Shown in pieces: positions 54,300 to 64,000 of a DNA stretch of 64,000 bases (the first letter of the stretch is position 1; each line of letters begins with the position of its first letter). This stretch comes from Yamagishiella unicocca (taxonomy: Eukaryota > Chlorophyta > Chlorophyceae > Chlamydomonadales > Volvocaceae). The position numbers and the translations under genes are program-made. The stretch lies in contig BDSL01000064.1 in assembly GCA_003116995.1 (NCBI GenBank), forward strand, positions 372,001-436,000, written 5' to 3'. The notes beneath the pieces are model-generated. The model was not told where the DNA came from. It saw nothing but the letters and a program-made list of their open reading frames with translations, and ran no database searches.

Positions 54300-56980
54300 T
54301 CACGCTCCCGTCATGGGCGTCGGCTGCACCACGTCCAGGGCGCCGAGAGCAGCCGCCGCGTCTGGGAAGCCCACGTTGATGAGCAGCTGGGCCAGCCACC
54401 TGCGAACCCACCAATAGCGGCCAAAAGCGTTTTTGCTCCCTTACTAGCCATGAGATGAGCAACGGAGCAACGGAGACCGGACGGCAAAGAACGTGGGCAA
54501 GGCAATGTGGGCCCAGATGTACAGTGTTTGCAACCAAAAGCCTGCCCTCTGGTGCGATGCACGCACGGCCCGCACGCGCGGCGCAATACAAAGCCATGGG
54601 GCTCGCATGTAATGTAGACAAGGGAATCTGACCGGAAGCGATCCCGCGCTGTGAGGCACAGCGGTCCTGCGCTGTGCCGTGTCAAGTGCTTCGGCCCATG
54701 CTCCCAGTCGAGCCACTGGCGCCGGGGGTCTGCAGGCAACCACCCACCCGCCCAGCCGCACCTGCGTGTCGTGTCGTCGTTCTTGAGGCACGCCGTAAAC
54801 TGCGCATTGCGCAGCAGCTCCGGCAGGCAGGACCGCAGTGCCTCACGGGCGCTGCAAGGGAAAGGGAGGAGACGAGAGCAGGAGCAGCGGTGGGACAGGT
54901 TTTCAGTGTTCGGAAGGGGTCATACCGCTCCATGCAGGTGCCGGCGATGCCGCCGGCACTCCGTGTTACCGGGCCCACGGGATTAGCGTCATGACGCTCT
55001 GAGCCCCTACGCGCGGGTCACCCCCTTCCTGCTCTGAGCCCATACGCGGGGTCACCCCCTTCCTGCTCTGCCGTCGTTCCAACCCACTCACCGCGGGTTG
55101 TCGGAGAGGCGCAGGTAGCACCGGATGATGTGCTTGAGCAGCCGCTGCGAGGGCTGGTCCACCATCTGGGCCTGCGCCACCACCATGTTGCCCAGCACTG
55201 CCCCCACCGCGAAGAAGCGCTCAGCGGTGGCACAGATGTAGTTGAGGCCCACCTGCTTGGAACGACAAGCACGTGACGGGTCGCGTTCATCCGAGCGGCA
55301 TGCTGGCAGCGAGGATACCTTCCGCGCATCGTAGGTATGCGCGGATGCGCGGGCGCAGATGCGCGGGCGATGCGCGGGCGCAGATGCGCAGATGCAGCTG
55401 CGGGATGCCCATTTGCGCTTGCTAGCTGAAGTCGGGTCCTAGGGCCCTGGCACGGCACCTGGGTCCTCCATGGGAGGACTACAGGGAGGCTTCGCATCTG
55501 TGTCTTTCTCCTTTTGGAATGTCGTTTTGGCATTTCACGCATACTCAGGCTCCGAGAGACGTCTACCATGACTCCGCAAACGCTCCCACTCACGTCGTCT
55601 AGCAGGATCTTCTGCACGATGAAGGTGGCGACCGTCTTTGACAGCTCCGTGCCGATCTCCATGGTCCGCAAACAGAGCGGGATGATCTCCGTCGACAGCA
55701 AGAAGTTGATGACGTCGGTGTCGTCGACCTGGAAGGGAGAAAACACCGTGTGAAAAATACCACGCGGCATGGAGCTACTGTGTAAACAATCAACACTGCG
55801 GTTGATGGGTAATGTAGCTGGGGACGAGGCGCACAACGCAGAACGCATGCAACCAGCAATGTAGGCGCGCTTCAGCGACCCAGGTCGCCAATCCCTCACC
55901 CATTTCCAGCTTGATTCACTCTTACCACTGGCGCACGGTCTGTGGCACCGTACACAACCCGTAGCCTAACCGACCCGCCTTCAACCCACTTAAAACAAGC
56001 AGCTAAGAACAAAACCCAACAGAACACTTCCGCAACCAGCTCCCATGGAGTAAGCCCAGTGCGCGCTGCCTGAGAGGGCGACGATTGGGCCCCCCTCCGA
56101 ACGCGCCCAACGTTTTGTCAGCGCAACCGCCACTCCGGCAGTAGCGTTGGGAGGAAATTGGATGAACCCTAGAACCCTAGATCTCCCTCGTGCGATCTTG
56201 CACCTCCCCCGAAACCGTGTGCGCAAACTGTACATAATCAGGAGCCTCAACCAGCAGATGACGCTTCCCACCATGCGCAACGCATTCAGCGGTTGTGCTG
56301 CGCGCACGAGCAGCTCCATGCTAATGTCGATGATGCTCCTCGACGCTATGCCTCGCCCGCCCTCCGTCATGGTCCATAAAACCGCGTCACGAAACCCACC
56401 TTGACTAGCGCACCAATGACGCCCAAGCTCGTAAGCCGCAAGTACTCAAACGGTCGCGTTTTGCTCATGGTTTGGAGGAAGGGGTACAGGAAGAGCGGAA
56501 TGTGCGCTGCACGGAAACACGGCATGGGGACACAACACAGCACGGCGTCGGCACAAGGTACTGTACGTCGTGGAAGGCATGAACAACCTGTTGCAGATGC
56601 CAGGCATCTTCAGAGGACCACCCATGATTCGCCGACTTGAAACCCTGGCTTTCAACTCTCCCGCAGGGCTCACCTTGGAGGAAGAGAGCGCGCGTCTCGT
56701 TGTGGGACGCCACGCATTGCAGCAACGCCAGTGCATTACACACGCGGTTTGATGCATGCGCCGTTAGAGACGGAGGCGATAATAACGGGTAGATGGATAC
56801 GATCTCTTGCAGCAGCGCCGCGATTGCGCCGAAGCTGTGCCAGAGATAAGGAGCTAGCTCCGGAAAGTTTTCTCTCTTTTTACTCAGCTCCAGCAGAGCA
56901 TTCTCTCGCGTGGCTGGGTTAATGAGCTGGTGCACAAACGCCTCCACCTGCTGCACATCGCCCAAGCCACTTGCCGCCAT
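54300..56980 (-). CDS. CNOT9: CNOT9/RCD1, CCR4-NOT subunit, copy A
   Basis: Six exons on minus: 56980-56674, 56506-56400, 55728-55594, 55252-55092, 54851-54762, 54399-54300; same intron positions as copy B; 299 aa, the usual length. Conserved blocks: [94 protein letters not shown]. The last exon ends [10 protein letters not shown] with TGA at 54302-54300. It retains the more standard residues (WHSFG), so it is probably the ancestral-like copy. Both copies look intact; whether both are expressed cannot be seen. Confidence 0.95.
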
Positions 56981-58299
56981 CCTGACGGGCCAGCCGGCCC
57001 CTGCTGCCTGGTGTACTCAGGCTATAGGCCGCTCTGCTTCCGCAGTGCGTCCAAGGGTTGTTGTTTGTGCTCGTCTCAATAAATGTGCCTAGAACAGTCC
57101 AAGGTTCCACTTGGCGCGCCCAATAAGACCGCTGTCTACTGCTACTACTGTACCTATGCCAGTAACTGTAACTAGGAAGAAGTGGCCAACGCCCAGCCGC
57201 AAACTAGCTCCTCGGATGTTAAACCAATTAGGCAAAGTGGGCGAGGAGATAATCCTACAAGGGAAGTGGCTATCTTTTGCAGTCAGGCGTCTCCAATTGT
57301 CATTTTGGATGGCGTTTGTCGTTCCGAGACACAGCGTCGCCGTACTGGATTTCAGAATGTGCCAAATCTGCGTCTAGCCAGGTTTCACCCATTATGCTGT
57401 ATGCTATAACGCATGTAAACGGACTTGTTGTATAATCCTTGTGTGATCGGGCGCGATGAGCATCCTGCCTCGTGCACGCTGTGTTTGTGGGATGGGCGGC
57501 TACGTCAGAACTGTTAAGCAAGTCGCTGGGCGGAAGCGGTGGCGCTGATGCATGAAGTATGCAACACTTAGTTGCAGCTATCGATACATGGAGAATGCAT
57601 CAATGAGAGGCAGCCAAGGCGTGCGTGTGCTGTTGTTAGGATCTCCCCTACGACAGCGTGTATACCGGCATCTTCGCCTTTGCGCACCCAACATATTTAG
57701 CCTGCTACGTTTAAATGCTAAGCTGTGGGGCCTCGAAACAGCCGTTCACCCTGTCTATGCACGGATATGTACGCCGATCGCCGAAGGTTTCAATGACGCT
57801 CCCTGCAACGTGAAGCCAGCGCGTGCCATGCTAGGGCTGCGGACGTGCTTGTTCAATTATACGTAGCCATGCCTTACATGAGCCTCATTGGCTCTGGCGT
57901 AATCCTGCACGGCACCCCGTGCCACCCCGTCTCTGGCGATAGAGCGATCTTGCTTTGTGCCAGCCACCGTCACAGCACAAGACGCCAGCTTGTGATGCCA
58001 TTTAAACGTGGCCCACCGAGCGCCGACAGCTACGCGGCGCACACGCCATTGCCTTATGGATCTGCCTCTAGGTCTGGAGCCCACTGCGACAAATACTACT
58101 ACCATGAGGGTTCAGTTGCTCAGGCGGCTACCGCATTTCGGCGCATCGTCGGAACGTCATGAGCCCAACCGTCTTGACACAGCTATAGCTCCTGTCATGG
58201 CATATCGTGCTCGTGCTGACAGAAAGCGCGAGCAATGAATTTTGTCCCGCTGCTTTTAGTCCGGTTTGGACCCACCGCTGACGCAACGTCATAGCCGTG
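56981..58299. other. Intergenic, no gene seen
   Basis: Promoter side of CNOT9-A and 3' flank of the next minus gene (candidate TGTAA on minus at 57878-57874). Contains a tail-module copy at 58040-58105. Confidence 0.4.
58040..58105 (+). repeat. Dispersed 3' tail module, plus copy
   Basis: CTAGGTCTGGAGCCCACTG followed by CGACAAATACTACTAC, matching the retroelement 3' end. Confidence 0.75.
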
Positions 58300-60475
58300 T
58301 CACTTCTTCATTACCTTGGGCTTCTTACCCCGCCTCCCCGCCGCCTCCTCAACTGCCACCGCCGCTCCGGCGCTCGGCGACTTTGCTGCCTTACCCGCCA
58401 AGCATACGGCTGAACCTTTGCCGCTTTTTTTATGCGGCGCGTTTGCCACGGGCCCCCGGGCAGGCACGCCGCCGCCATCCGCATCCCCATCGTCCTCGCC
58501 GTCTACGACAAGATCCGCCCGTTCCAGTGCCGCGCGCTTCTTTTTCCCTTTCTGCTGCTGCGGCTGCGACGGCGCCGCCCCTTCCGCCGCCCCGCCCGCA
58601 CTGCTCTTGCTGCCTGCTGAGGCACCTGCCTGCGCCGCCAACTTGCTTCCCGAACCTGCGATGCCGGAACGCAAGGGACGGACAATAAGAAAAGTGCAGG
58701 ACCCGAACCGCAAGGGAAGGTCAGTCTTTAAGGAGGCGGGAGCGTGTGGCTCCACGAGTGCTTGCAACGTGTGCGCTCCCGCGCCTCCCACCCACCCTGG
58801 AGCATCCCACCCGAAATAGACACAGCCGCCGAAGGTCGACGTGCGACCTCCAACGTTTAGTTCCCTCGATCAAGTTCTCCAGCATGCACCCCTAAACGTC
58901 TTTTCTAAACGTTTCTTTCTTTCGTGCACGGTTTCCTTGCAACCCTGGAGCATCGTACGGCGAGGGCGTCACTTCGTGCGGGTGGACACCAGGCCTCCTC
59001 CCCTCCCCAAGCCCCGCCGGGCCCAATCCCACCTGTTGGTCGAACCGCAACCGCAGCCACGTCGTTGGAGGTTGTTGCAGTCCTGCAGAGAACGCAAACG
59101 GCATTGGGGCACATGGCGATGTATGCACTGGTACATGCGCGCGGGAGGCCCCAAGCAACTGAACTGGAAGCATCTCAAGGATGTAATCCACGCACTGAGA
59201 TCACTCCCCATGCATGTGAAGCCCGCTGCTACCCACTTGATCGCGTGTGTCTCCCCGTCGCCGTGGGCTGCCACCGTCGTCTTGGTTGACTCGACGGTCC
59301 CGACCACACTTGCTCGGGTGTGTCTCACACCCGCCCGCACAACCGCGCTTGGGACCCAGTATAACAGTACGCCGATATCCCCTGCCTGCTGCCGTCGTCG
59401 ATGACCAGACCGCCGACGTCCCCCGCCTCCTACTCATCGCCTCCAACGACGGCACGACAACGGCATAACGCACAAGGCACCATCGTTCAAGCGCTCACCC
59501 TGGGGCCGCACCGCCAGTCCGCTTCTGTTTCTTCGACGCCCGTTCCTGCTCCTCTACAGCCACGACGGCCTTCACCGCATCGCCGCGTTCCTGCTTCTGC
59601 TTTTTGTGCTGTCCACCATTGCCTCCTTCGCTCTGTTTCAGCCCAAGCTGCTTCTGTTTCTGCTTCTGCTGCCGCGACGCCAGCTGCTGGCCAAGCAGGA
59701 GCTTCACAGCCGCCACGATGTCCTTGCCGCAAGCCAGGTTGAGCGGCTGGTTGTCGGGTCCAACCGCCCGCCAGCCTCCCAGGTTGCTGGGGGCGGGCAG
59801 CGAGGTACCGGTCAGCGAAATCGACCCAACACCGCCAGATAGGCGTCTATGGCAACCCCGCCCCTTGGACAGCCGTCCCTTCGGGTGCGAATCCGCCCGG
59901 CGCCTACCGATGACATGATAACTGTTCCAGCACACTTCTCGCGATCGTAACAGCCGCATCGGGCCTCCCCCCATGCCCACCCCCCCTCCGCCTAGGCCAG
60001 GTCGCAGCCCAACGGGCCCCATAGGAGTCGCCGTCGTACCTTGCCACCACTTGCAACGCGTACGCCCGGCAGTAAAGCTCCTGCAGCCACACCGCCATCG
60101 CCTCCGGGCTGGCCTGCACGCTGTCGGGCGCCCGGTTGAGGGACGCCATGTGCGCCGCCAGGGTCAGCAGCCGCTGCTGGTTCTCGTGCTGTTGGCTGCT
60201 GCGGCGGCAGCGGCAGCAAGTAGGGGAGGGCGGCGCTTGTGTAGAGGCGCGGCGATGATTTGGGGTGCGCTTTGGAGGAAGGGCCGTGCGGCGTGATGTG
60301 GCGAGGTTCGGCCCGGGATGGTGTGACTCAGGGACGGACGACAGCAGAGATGCGTCCGCACATGAGGGGACAGGGGCACCGTGGCAGCAGGGCACAGGGT
60401 AAGACCCCCTGGAACGCACCTGTTGTCGTCTTGACTGTCATCGCCACCCACGCGCAACGCCGCGAAGCGCACCAT
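58300..60475 (-). CDS. Lys-rich, probably nuclear/nucleolar protein
   Basis: Five exons on minus: 60475-60420, 60198-60040, 59937-59908, 59786-59512, 58655-58300; GT-AG, phases agree; 291 aa. The N-terminal half is helical and looks like a real domain: QQRLLTLAAHMASLNRAPD, WLQELYCRAYALQVVARSVL, then WRAVGPDNQPLNLACGKDIV. The C-terminal half is Gln/Lys- and Ala/Lys-rich with several nuclear-localisation-like clusters (QKGKKKRAA, GRRGKKPKVMKK). I do not recognise the family; composition resembles ribosome-biogenesis proteins. The exon 4 donor (GTGCGG at 59511) was chosen over a stronger-looking GTGAGC 12 bp further on because only it keeps the last exon in frame. Confidence 0.7.
58830..58925 (-). 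repeat. Dispersed intronic repeat R100, copy 3
   Basis: Reverse-complement match to 19352-19440 and 23118-23200 (GCATGCTGGAGAACTTG, GGAGGTCG, GTCGACCTTCGGCGGCT), lying in the last intron of the Lys-rich protein gene. Confidence 0.7.
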
Positions 60476-60634
60476 GCGACACGTGCTCCGCAGAGCGCGA
60501 CACTGTGCGCAAGCAAACTGCACGTGGAAAACCGAGGAACGGCGCAGCAAAACTTCAGCGAAGGCGGTGAAATGAAGCTGTCTTATTAGGACAGGCTGCG
60601 GCGTATTGCACTAAGTGAGGCGAGGAGGGGCCCC

Positions 60635-61118
60635 CTACGTTGGGACGTGCCAGGAATAGGACGGATCAACGACACGACGCACCCCTGCGCTGCGTAGCAC
60701 CACGTTTCGGCTTTTGAAGTCCAGCCCCGTTATCACAGTGAAGAATAACGTCGAGTCCACGTCCTCGCCATCTGATGCGCTGTTGCTTGTCGAAGGGTTA
60801 CCATCAGCGCCGCACACGCAGCATGCCGACATCGCCCGCCCGACACCATCCAGCAGCTCTTCCAGTGCATGTACTGACTCTTTCCCTGCGTTATGCCCAC
60901 GATGCTGTCACTTTATTGGACAGCGACGCAATTGCGCACGAGCCGCCGCCACAGAACTCACCAGCATGCTGCATAAGCTCCATCAAGTCTTGCGTGTCAT
61001 AACCATTGGGTGTCATCGATGGGCAAAGTACGGGACAGCATGCTTGGAGCGCCTCAACCTTCATATGCGAAGGAAAGCCCACGAGGCAAACATGTCGGAG
61101 CTTAATTACAAACTTCAT
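60635..61118 (-). CDS. Small two-exon orphan protein
   Basis: Exons 61118-60962 and 60885-60635 joined phase 1 through GCTG|GTGAGT ... ACGCAG|GG; 135 aa from Met 61118 (140 aa if Met 61133 is used). The protein has a short hydrophobic N-terminal strand (KFVIKLRHVCLVGFP), a helical middle (TQDLMELMQHAGKESVHAL) and an acidic Ser-rich stretch (STSNSASDGEDVDSTLF) before FTVITGLDFKSRNVV. No family recognised. It sits 277 bp downstream of PEX11 and 159 bp upstream of the next gene, all on the same strand. Confidence 0.55.
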
Positions 61119-61239
61119 TTTTAACGTTATCATATCACAAACGGGCGCAAGCCACGGACCTGCCGCTGCAAGGAATCCGCGGTGGCCGCCATTCCGCCTG
61201 AAAAGCGGTCAGTGCCCCTGGAGATGGATGCGTAACTTG

Positions 61240-61244
61240 TTACA
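61240..61244 (-). terminator. TGTAA polyadenylation signal of PEX11
   Basis: TGTAA on minus 151 bp after the PEX11 stop. Confidence 0.5.
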
Positions 61245-61395
61245 CAATTGTTGATAATGAAGTGCGTGATGATTCTTTATTGAAACCAACAAGTAGAACG
61301 AATCGACCAGTGACAACAAATCGCAAGGTGACCAATGCACGACGCATAGAAAAAAGTTTGGACGCCACAAGTTTCCCAACCCTGGAAGAGAGAAA

Positions 61396-62482
61396 TTACA
61401 TATTCCAGTTCTTGTAGAAGCTGATACTGCCAGACGTCAAGCCCGCCAGCGCCAGAACCACGGGACTGTTGAGCCCTTTCACCCGACCACCTGCCAAAAC
61501 AACAAAAACGAAAAAACAGGTTTATAAGGATCTCAAACAATGAACTAGCCTATGGTGCATTCCTGCATTCCTCACCGGTCACGTCGTTTAGTGCCATGAG
61601 CGAGTCCGCAATGTCCTGCACGATGAGCGCACAACGCAAACGGCGCTGGAATCGCATCGCAACCAGGTTGCTTTCGCCCTTGGAGTCAATAATGCCCTCC
61701 TCCTGCAGCATGGCACATTGGCATAGGGTAAACGACCAAGTCAATCCTGTACCCATGACGCCTTTCCATACAAATGGCGAGGGCCGAGAAATGCCACACC
61801 TTCCGGACTTTTGCCAGATTCTGCTCCATCTCACGCTCCTTTTGAATGAGGGTTGACAGCTTGATAAGCGAAAGCCAAACGCCTCCCGCGTATCCGACAA
61901 GCTCCGCGAAGGCGCTCGCGAACGCCAGACGATCCTCAAGGTCCTTGCTAAGAGCGCCTGCTTTGACAAGCCTGCATAGAGCAAAATGCATCAGCATTGT
62001 CCCGTATATCGAAAATCGCGCACATGCGTACCAGGTGAATTGCTCGATGAAGTAGTAAACGCCCTCCCCGCCATAGGCCAGCAGCTCCAAAAGCAGAGTG
62101 GGGTCATTTGTCTTGCTGTGCCGCAGGTTGTTTACATCCTGGAGAAACTTGCCCAAGCGGAACGCTTTTCTGCACACGTCCCACAACCGTTAAGAGGTCA
62201 CGGAAAAATAACGTTCACATACAGCATACTTACCGCGAAACACCAACACTCTTTTCAAAGGCTGCGAGCCTTGTGGTCAGTTCCCGGTCCTTGGGACTGA
62301 GAGCAACAACAAGTCGCGCTGAGTATCGCAGAAGCTTCAGTGTCTGTGGGTATCACGACCGGGACGACGTTGCCATTTTGAATCGTGCGCAATACTAGCG
62401 GTATTGCTGTCACCTTGTCAATGCCTTCGCGCTTGGCGAGGAAACGTGACGTCTTGTCCAAAACATCTTCCTGCGACGCCAT
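61396..62482 (-). CDS. PEX11: Peroxisomal membrane protein PEX11
   Basis: Six exons on minus: 62482-62414, 62334-62234, 62169-62032, 61971-61800, 61702-61576, 61490-61396; GT-AG, phases agree; 233 aa, the family's size. Features: MASQEDVLDKTSRFLAKREG, KLLRYSARLVVALSPKDREL, RKAFRLGKFLQDVNNLR, LLAYGGEGVYYFIEQFTW (the conserved amphipathic/hydrophobic core), FASAFAELVGYAGGVW, and the C-terminal hydrophobic segment SPVVLALAGLTSG before FYKNWNM. PEX11 inserts in the peroxisome membrane, bends it, and recruits the fission machinery. The frame extends upstream to Met 62536, but the family normally starts close to the chosen Met. Confidence 0.95.
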
Positions 62483-63412
62483 TCCGCTGCCTGACAACGT
62501 GTGCCGTTGAGAAGCGACAGTGGACGCAAGGCGCATGAAGATTAAATTTCATGGCATCGAACAGTCTGATGCAGGCCATAATACTGCAGGTTTAGTGTGC
62601 CCTACATTACACGCCGTGTACGGCATGCAATGCATGCGGTGTGAATGATGGGTATGGTGGTATGGATCATGCAGGCAGTAGTATTTATTTCAGCGCCAAC
62701 TTTGCGCTCTTAGGGCATACTCCCGTCGCACTATTCATTTCGCGCGCACATCGCGTCAAGGAACATTTCAGACTGTTGTTTTCCTGTATTATGTAATTAC
62801 CTTTGCTCGATCACTTCCCTATTTACGCCGCAAGAAAGGAGGGGAGGATCGTGGGGGAGCGGGGCGGCAGCTCCGCGATCCCCACGACCCATCCCCTAAC
62901 ATACATTCACTTCTTCAAAATGAAACGCCGAACTTTGCGGGATGAGCGGTGGCCCAGCATTTAAAAGCATGATAATTCTCTGTCCACAGGCCATGCGGTT
63001 GTCGATAGCATGCAATCACATAATCAGAATGATGCGTCCTGCTGCCATGGATAGGTTAGGGCCACCGCGGGCCATGTATCCCTCTCGGATACGAAGTCTG
63101 GATTCATGGACTGAACACCAAGTATGTTCGTCAATTAATACCGCAAAGATACGAGCAAGTTGCATTGCACAGTGCGTGGCAGTCGGGTCGGAACGTGTCG
63201 GAAGCGGCCAGTTAGGTGTGTGTTCAGCTGCGGATGACAGCGGACAAGGCCTAGGTCGCCAGCAGCGCCAGACAAAAATCCGTGTCTCCCAACGCCGCTA
63301 CCGGCGCCAGCGCCAGGCGACGATCCTAGCCTCCCAAGACCGCTACCGCAATCACCAAGACCGCTACTACCGCCGCCATCGCCTCCGCCAGATGACGTGC
63401 TGTACCTCCTAA
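62483..63412. other. 5' flank of PEX11 and upstream part of repeat region
   Basis: The frame 62942-63412 on plus is open but ends at TAA directly before the Pro-rich repeat frame. From about 63265 another plus frame reads Pro-rich text related to the repeats (LPTPLPAPAPGDDPSLPRPL), suggesting degraded or spliced repeat units. Confidence 0.4.
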
Positions 63413-64000
63413 CGCCGCTAACGCCGCTGCCAGCGCCAGCAGCAGAGACGATCCTAGCCGCCCAAAATCGCTAGCGCCGCCGGCAGAAGCGCCAGCAGCC
63501 AATGGCCCTTACATCTCAAGGCCGCCATCGCCGCCAGCACCAGACGACGATCCTAGCCGCCCAAAATCGCTAGCGCCGCCGGCAGAAGCGCCAGCAGCCA
63601 ATGGCCCTTACATCTCAAGGCCGCCATCGCTGCCAGCTCCAGACGACGATTTTAGCCTGCCAAAATCGCTAGCGCCGCCGGCAGAAGCGCCAGCCGATGG
63701 CCCTTACATCTTAAGGCCGCCATCGCCGCCAGCACCAGACGACGATCCTGGCCGCCCAAAATCGCTAGCGCCGCCGGCAGAAGCGCCAGCCGATGGCCCT
63801 TACATCTTAAGGCCGCCATCGCCGCCAGCACCAGACGACGATCCTAGCCTCCCAAAATCGCTAGCGTCGCCGGCAGAAGCGCCAGCAGCCGATGGCCCTT
63901 ACACCGCAGATGATTTGCAGCAACAACCAATAGTGCCAAATCTTCCCGTCCCGACACCGTACCAACCTGTACTGCTACCATCATCAACCGCGCAATCAAG
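63413..64000 (+). CDS. Pro-rich tandem-repeat protein, partial
   Basis: The plus frame is open from 63413 to the window edge. It carries about five copies of a 32-33-residue unit (…SLAPPAEAPAADGPY… …RPPSPPAPDDDPSRPK), then non-repeat sequence ADDLQQQPIVPNLPVPTPYQ running off the end. Unit length varies by whole codons (96 or 99 bp), so the frame is kept across all copies, which argues for coding. The repeat is rich in Pro/Ala with an acidic DDD, resembling extracellular or disordered linker proteins of volvocine algae; function unknown. No start codon seen: this is probably an internal exon. Confidence 0.5.
63455..63905. repeat. 96-99-bp tandem repeat, about 5 units
   Basis: Boundaries repeat at CCAAAATCGCTAGCG, found at about 63461, 63561, 63657, 63755 and 63851. 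Underlies the Pro-rich coding repeat. Confidence 0.9.

Overview
The window is nuclear DNA of a green alga, most likely volvocine (Chlamydomonas/Volvox relatives); I cannot name the species. The signs are GC-rich genes split into many short exons with GT-AG introns, Ala/Gln/Gly/Pro-rich insertions inside conserved proteins, TGTAA polyadenylation signals, a UGA-decoded selenoprotein, intronic box C/D snoRNAs, APE-type non-LTR retrotransposons, and many introns holding micro- and minisatellites. Almost no gene is one open frame. The models below come from following reading frame and splice phase by hand; exon coordinates are in the entries.

Left part (1-13.9 kb) is repeat land: the 3' four-fifths of a LINE (ORF1 tail, endonuclease-RT ORF2 with one frameshift), an apparent 1.8-kb element with 12-bp inverted ends around a 33-bp minisatellite, and a 5'-truncated retroelement ORF with a broken inverted copy beside it. 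The last 60-70 bp of that element recur as a dispersed module across the window.

Middle part: a 24-exon gene on the minus strand (30137-14515) for a protein of about 1647 aa with three cyclic-nucleotide-binding-like domains and a very long low-complexity tail; divergently, a TMEM70-family mitochondrial protein (30671-33841, plus); then, on minus, an LRR/F-box-like protein (37546-35340), a small uncertain gene (38823-38179), and a 12-exon nucleolar-type DEAD-box RNA helicase (47437-39144). Introns of the helicase carry eight copies of one double-guide box C/D snoRNA whose two guides match adjacent stretches of 25S/28S rRNA. Divergent from the helicase is selenoprotein W (47760-48355, plus), with an in-frame UGA at the CxxU site and a form-II-like SECIS in its 3' UTR.

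Right part: two complete tandem copies of CNOT9/RCD1 (CCR4-NOT subunit; 53275-50651 and 56980-54300), a Lys-rich probable nuclear protein (60475-58300), a small two-exon orphan (61118-60635), and PEX11 (62482-61396), all minus. The window ends inside a Pro-rich tandem-repeat coding region on plus. Functionally this is a housekeeping neighbourhood (RNA processing and ribosome maturation, mRNA deadenylation, peroxisome division, mitochondrial assembly, redox) with heavy retroelement decay between genes.
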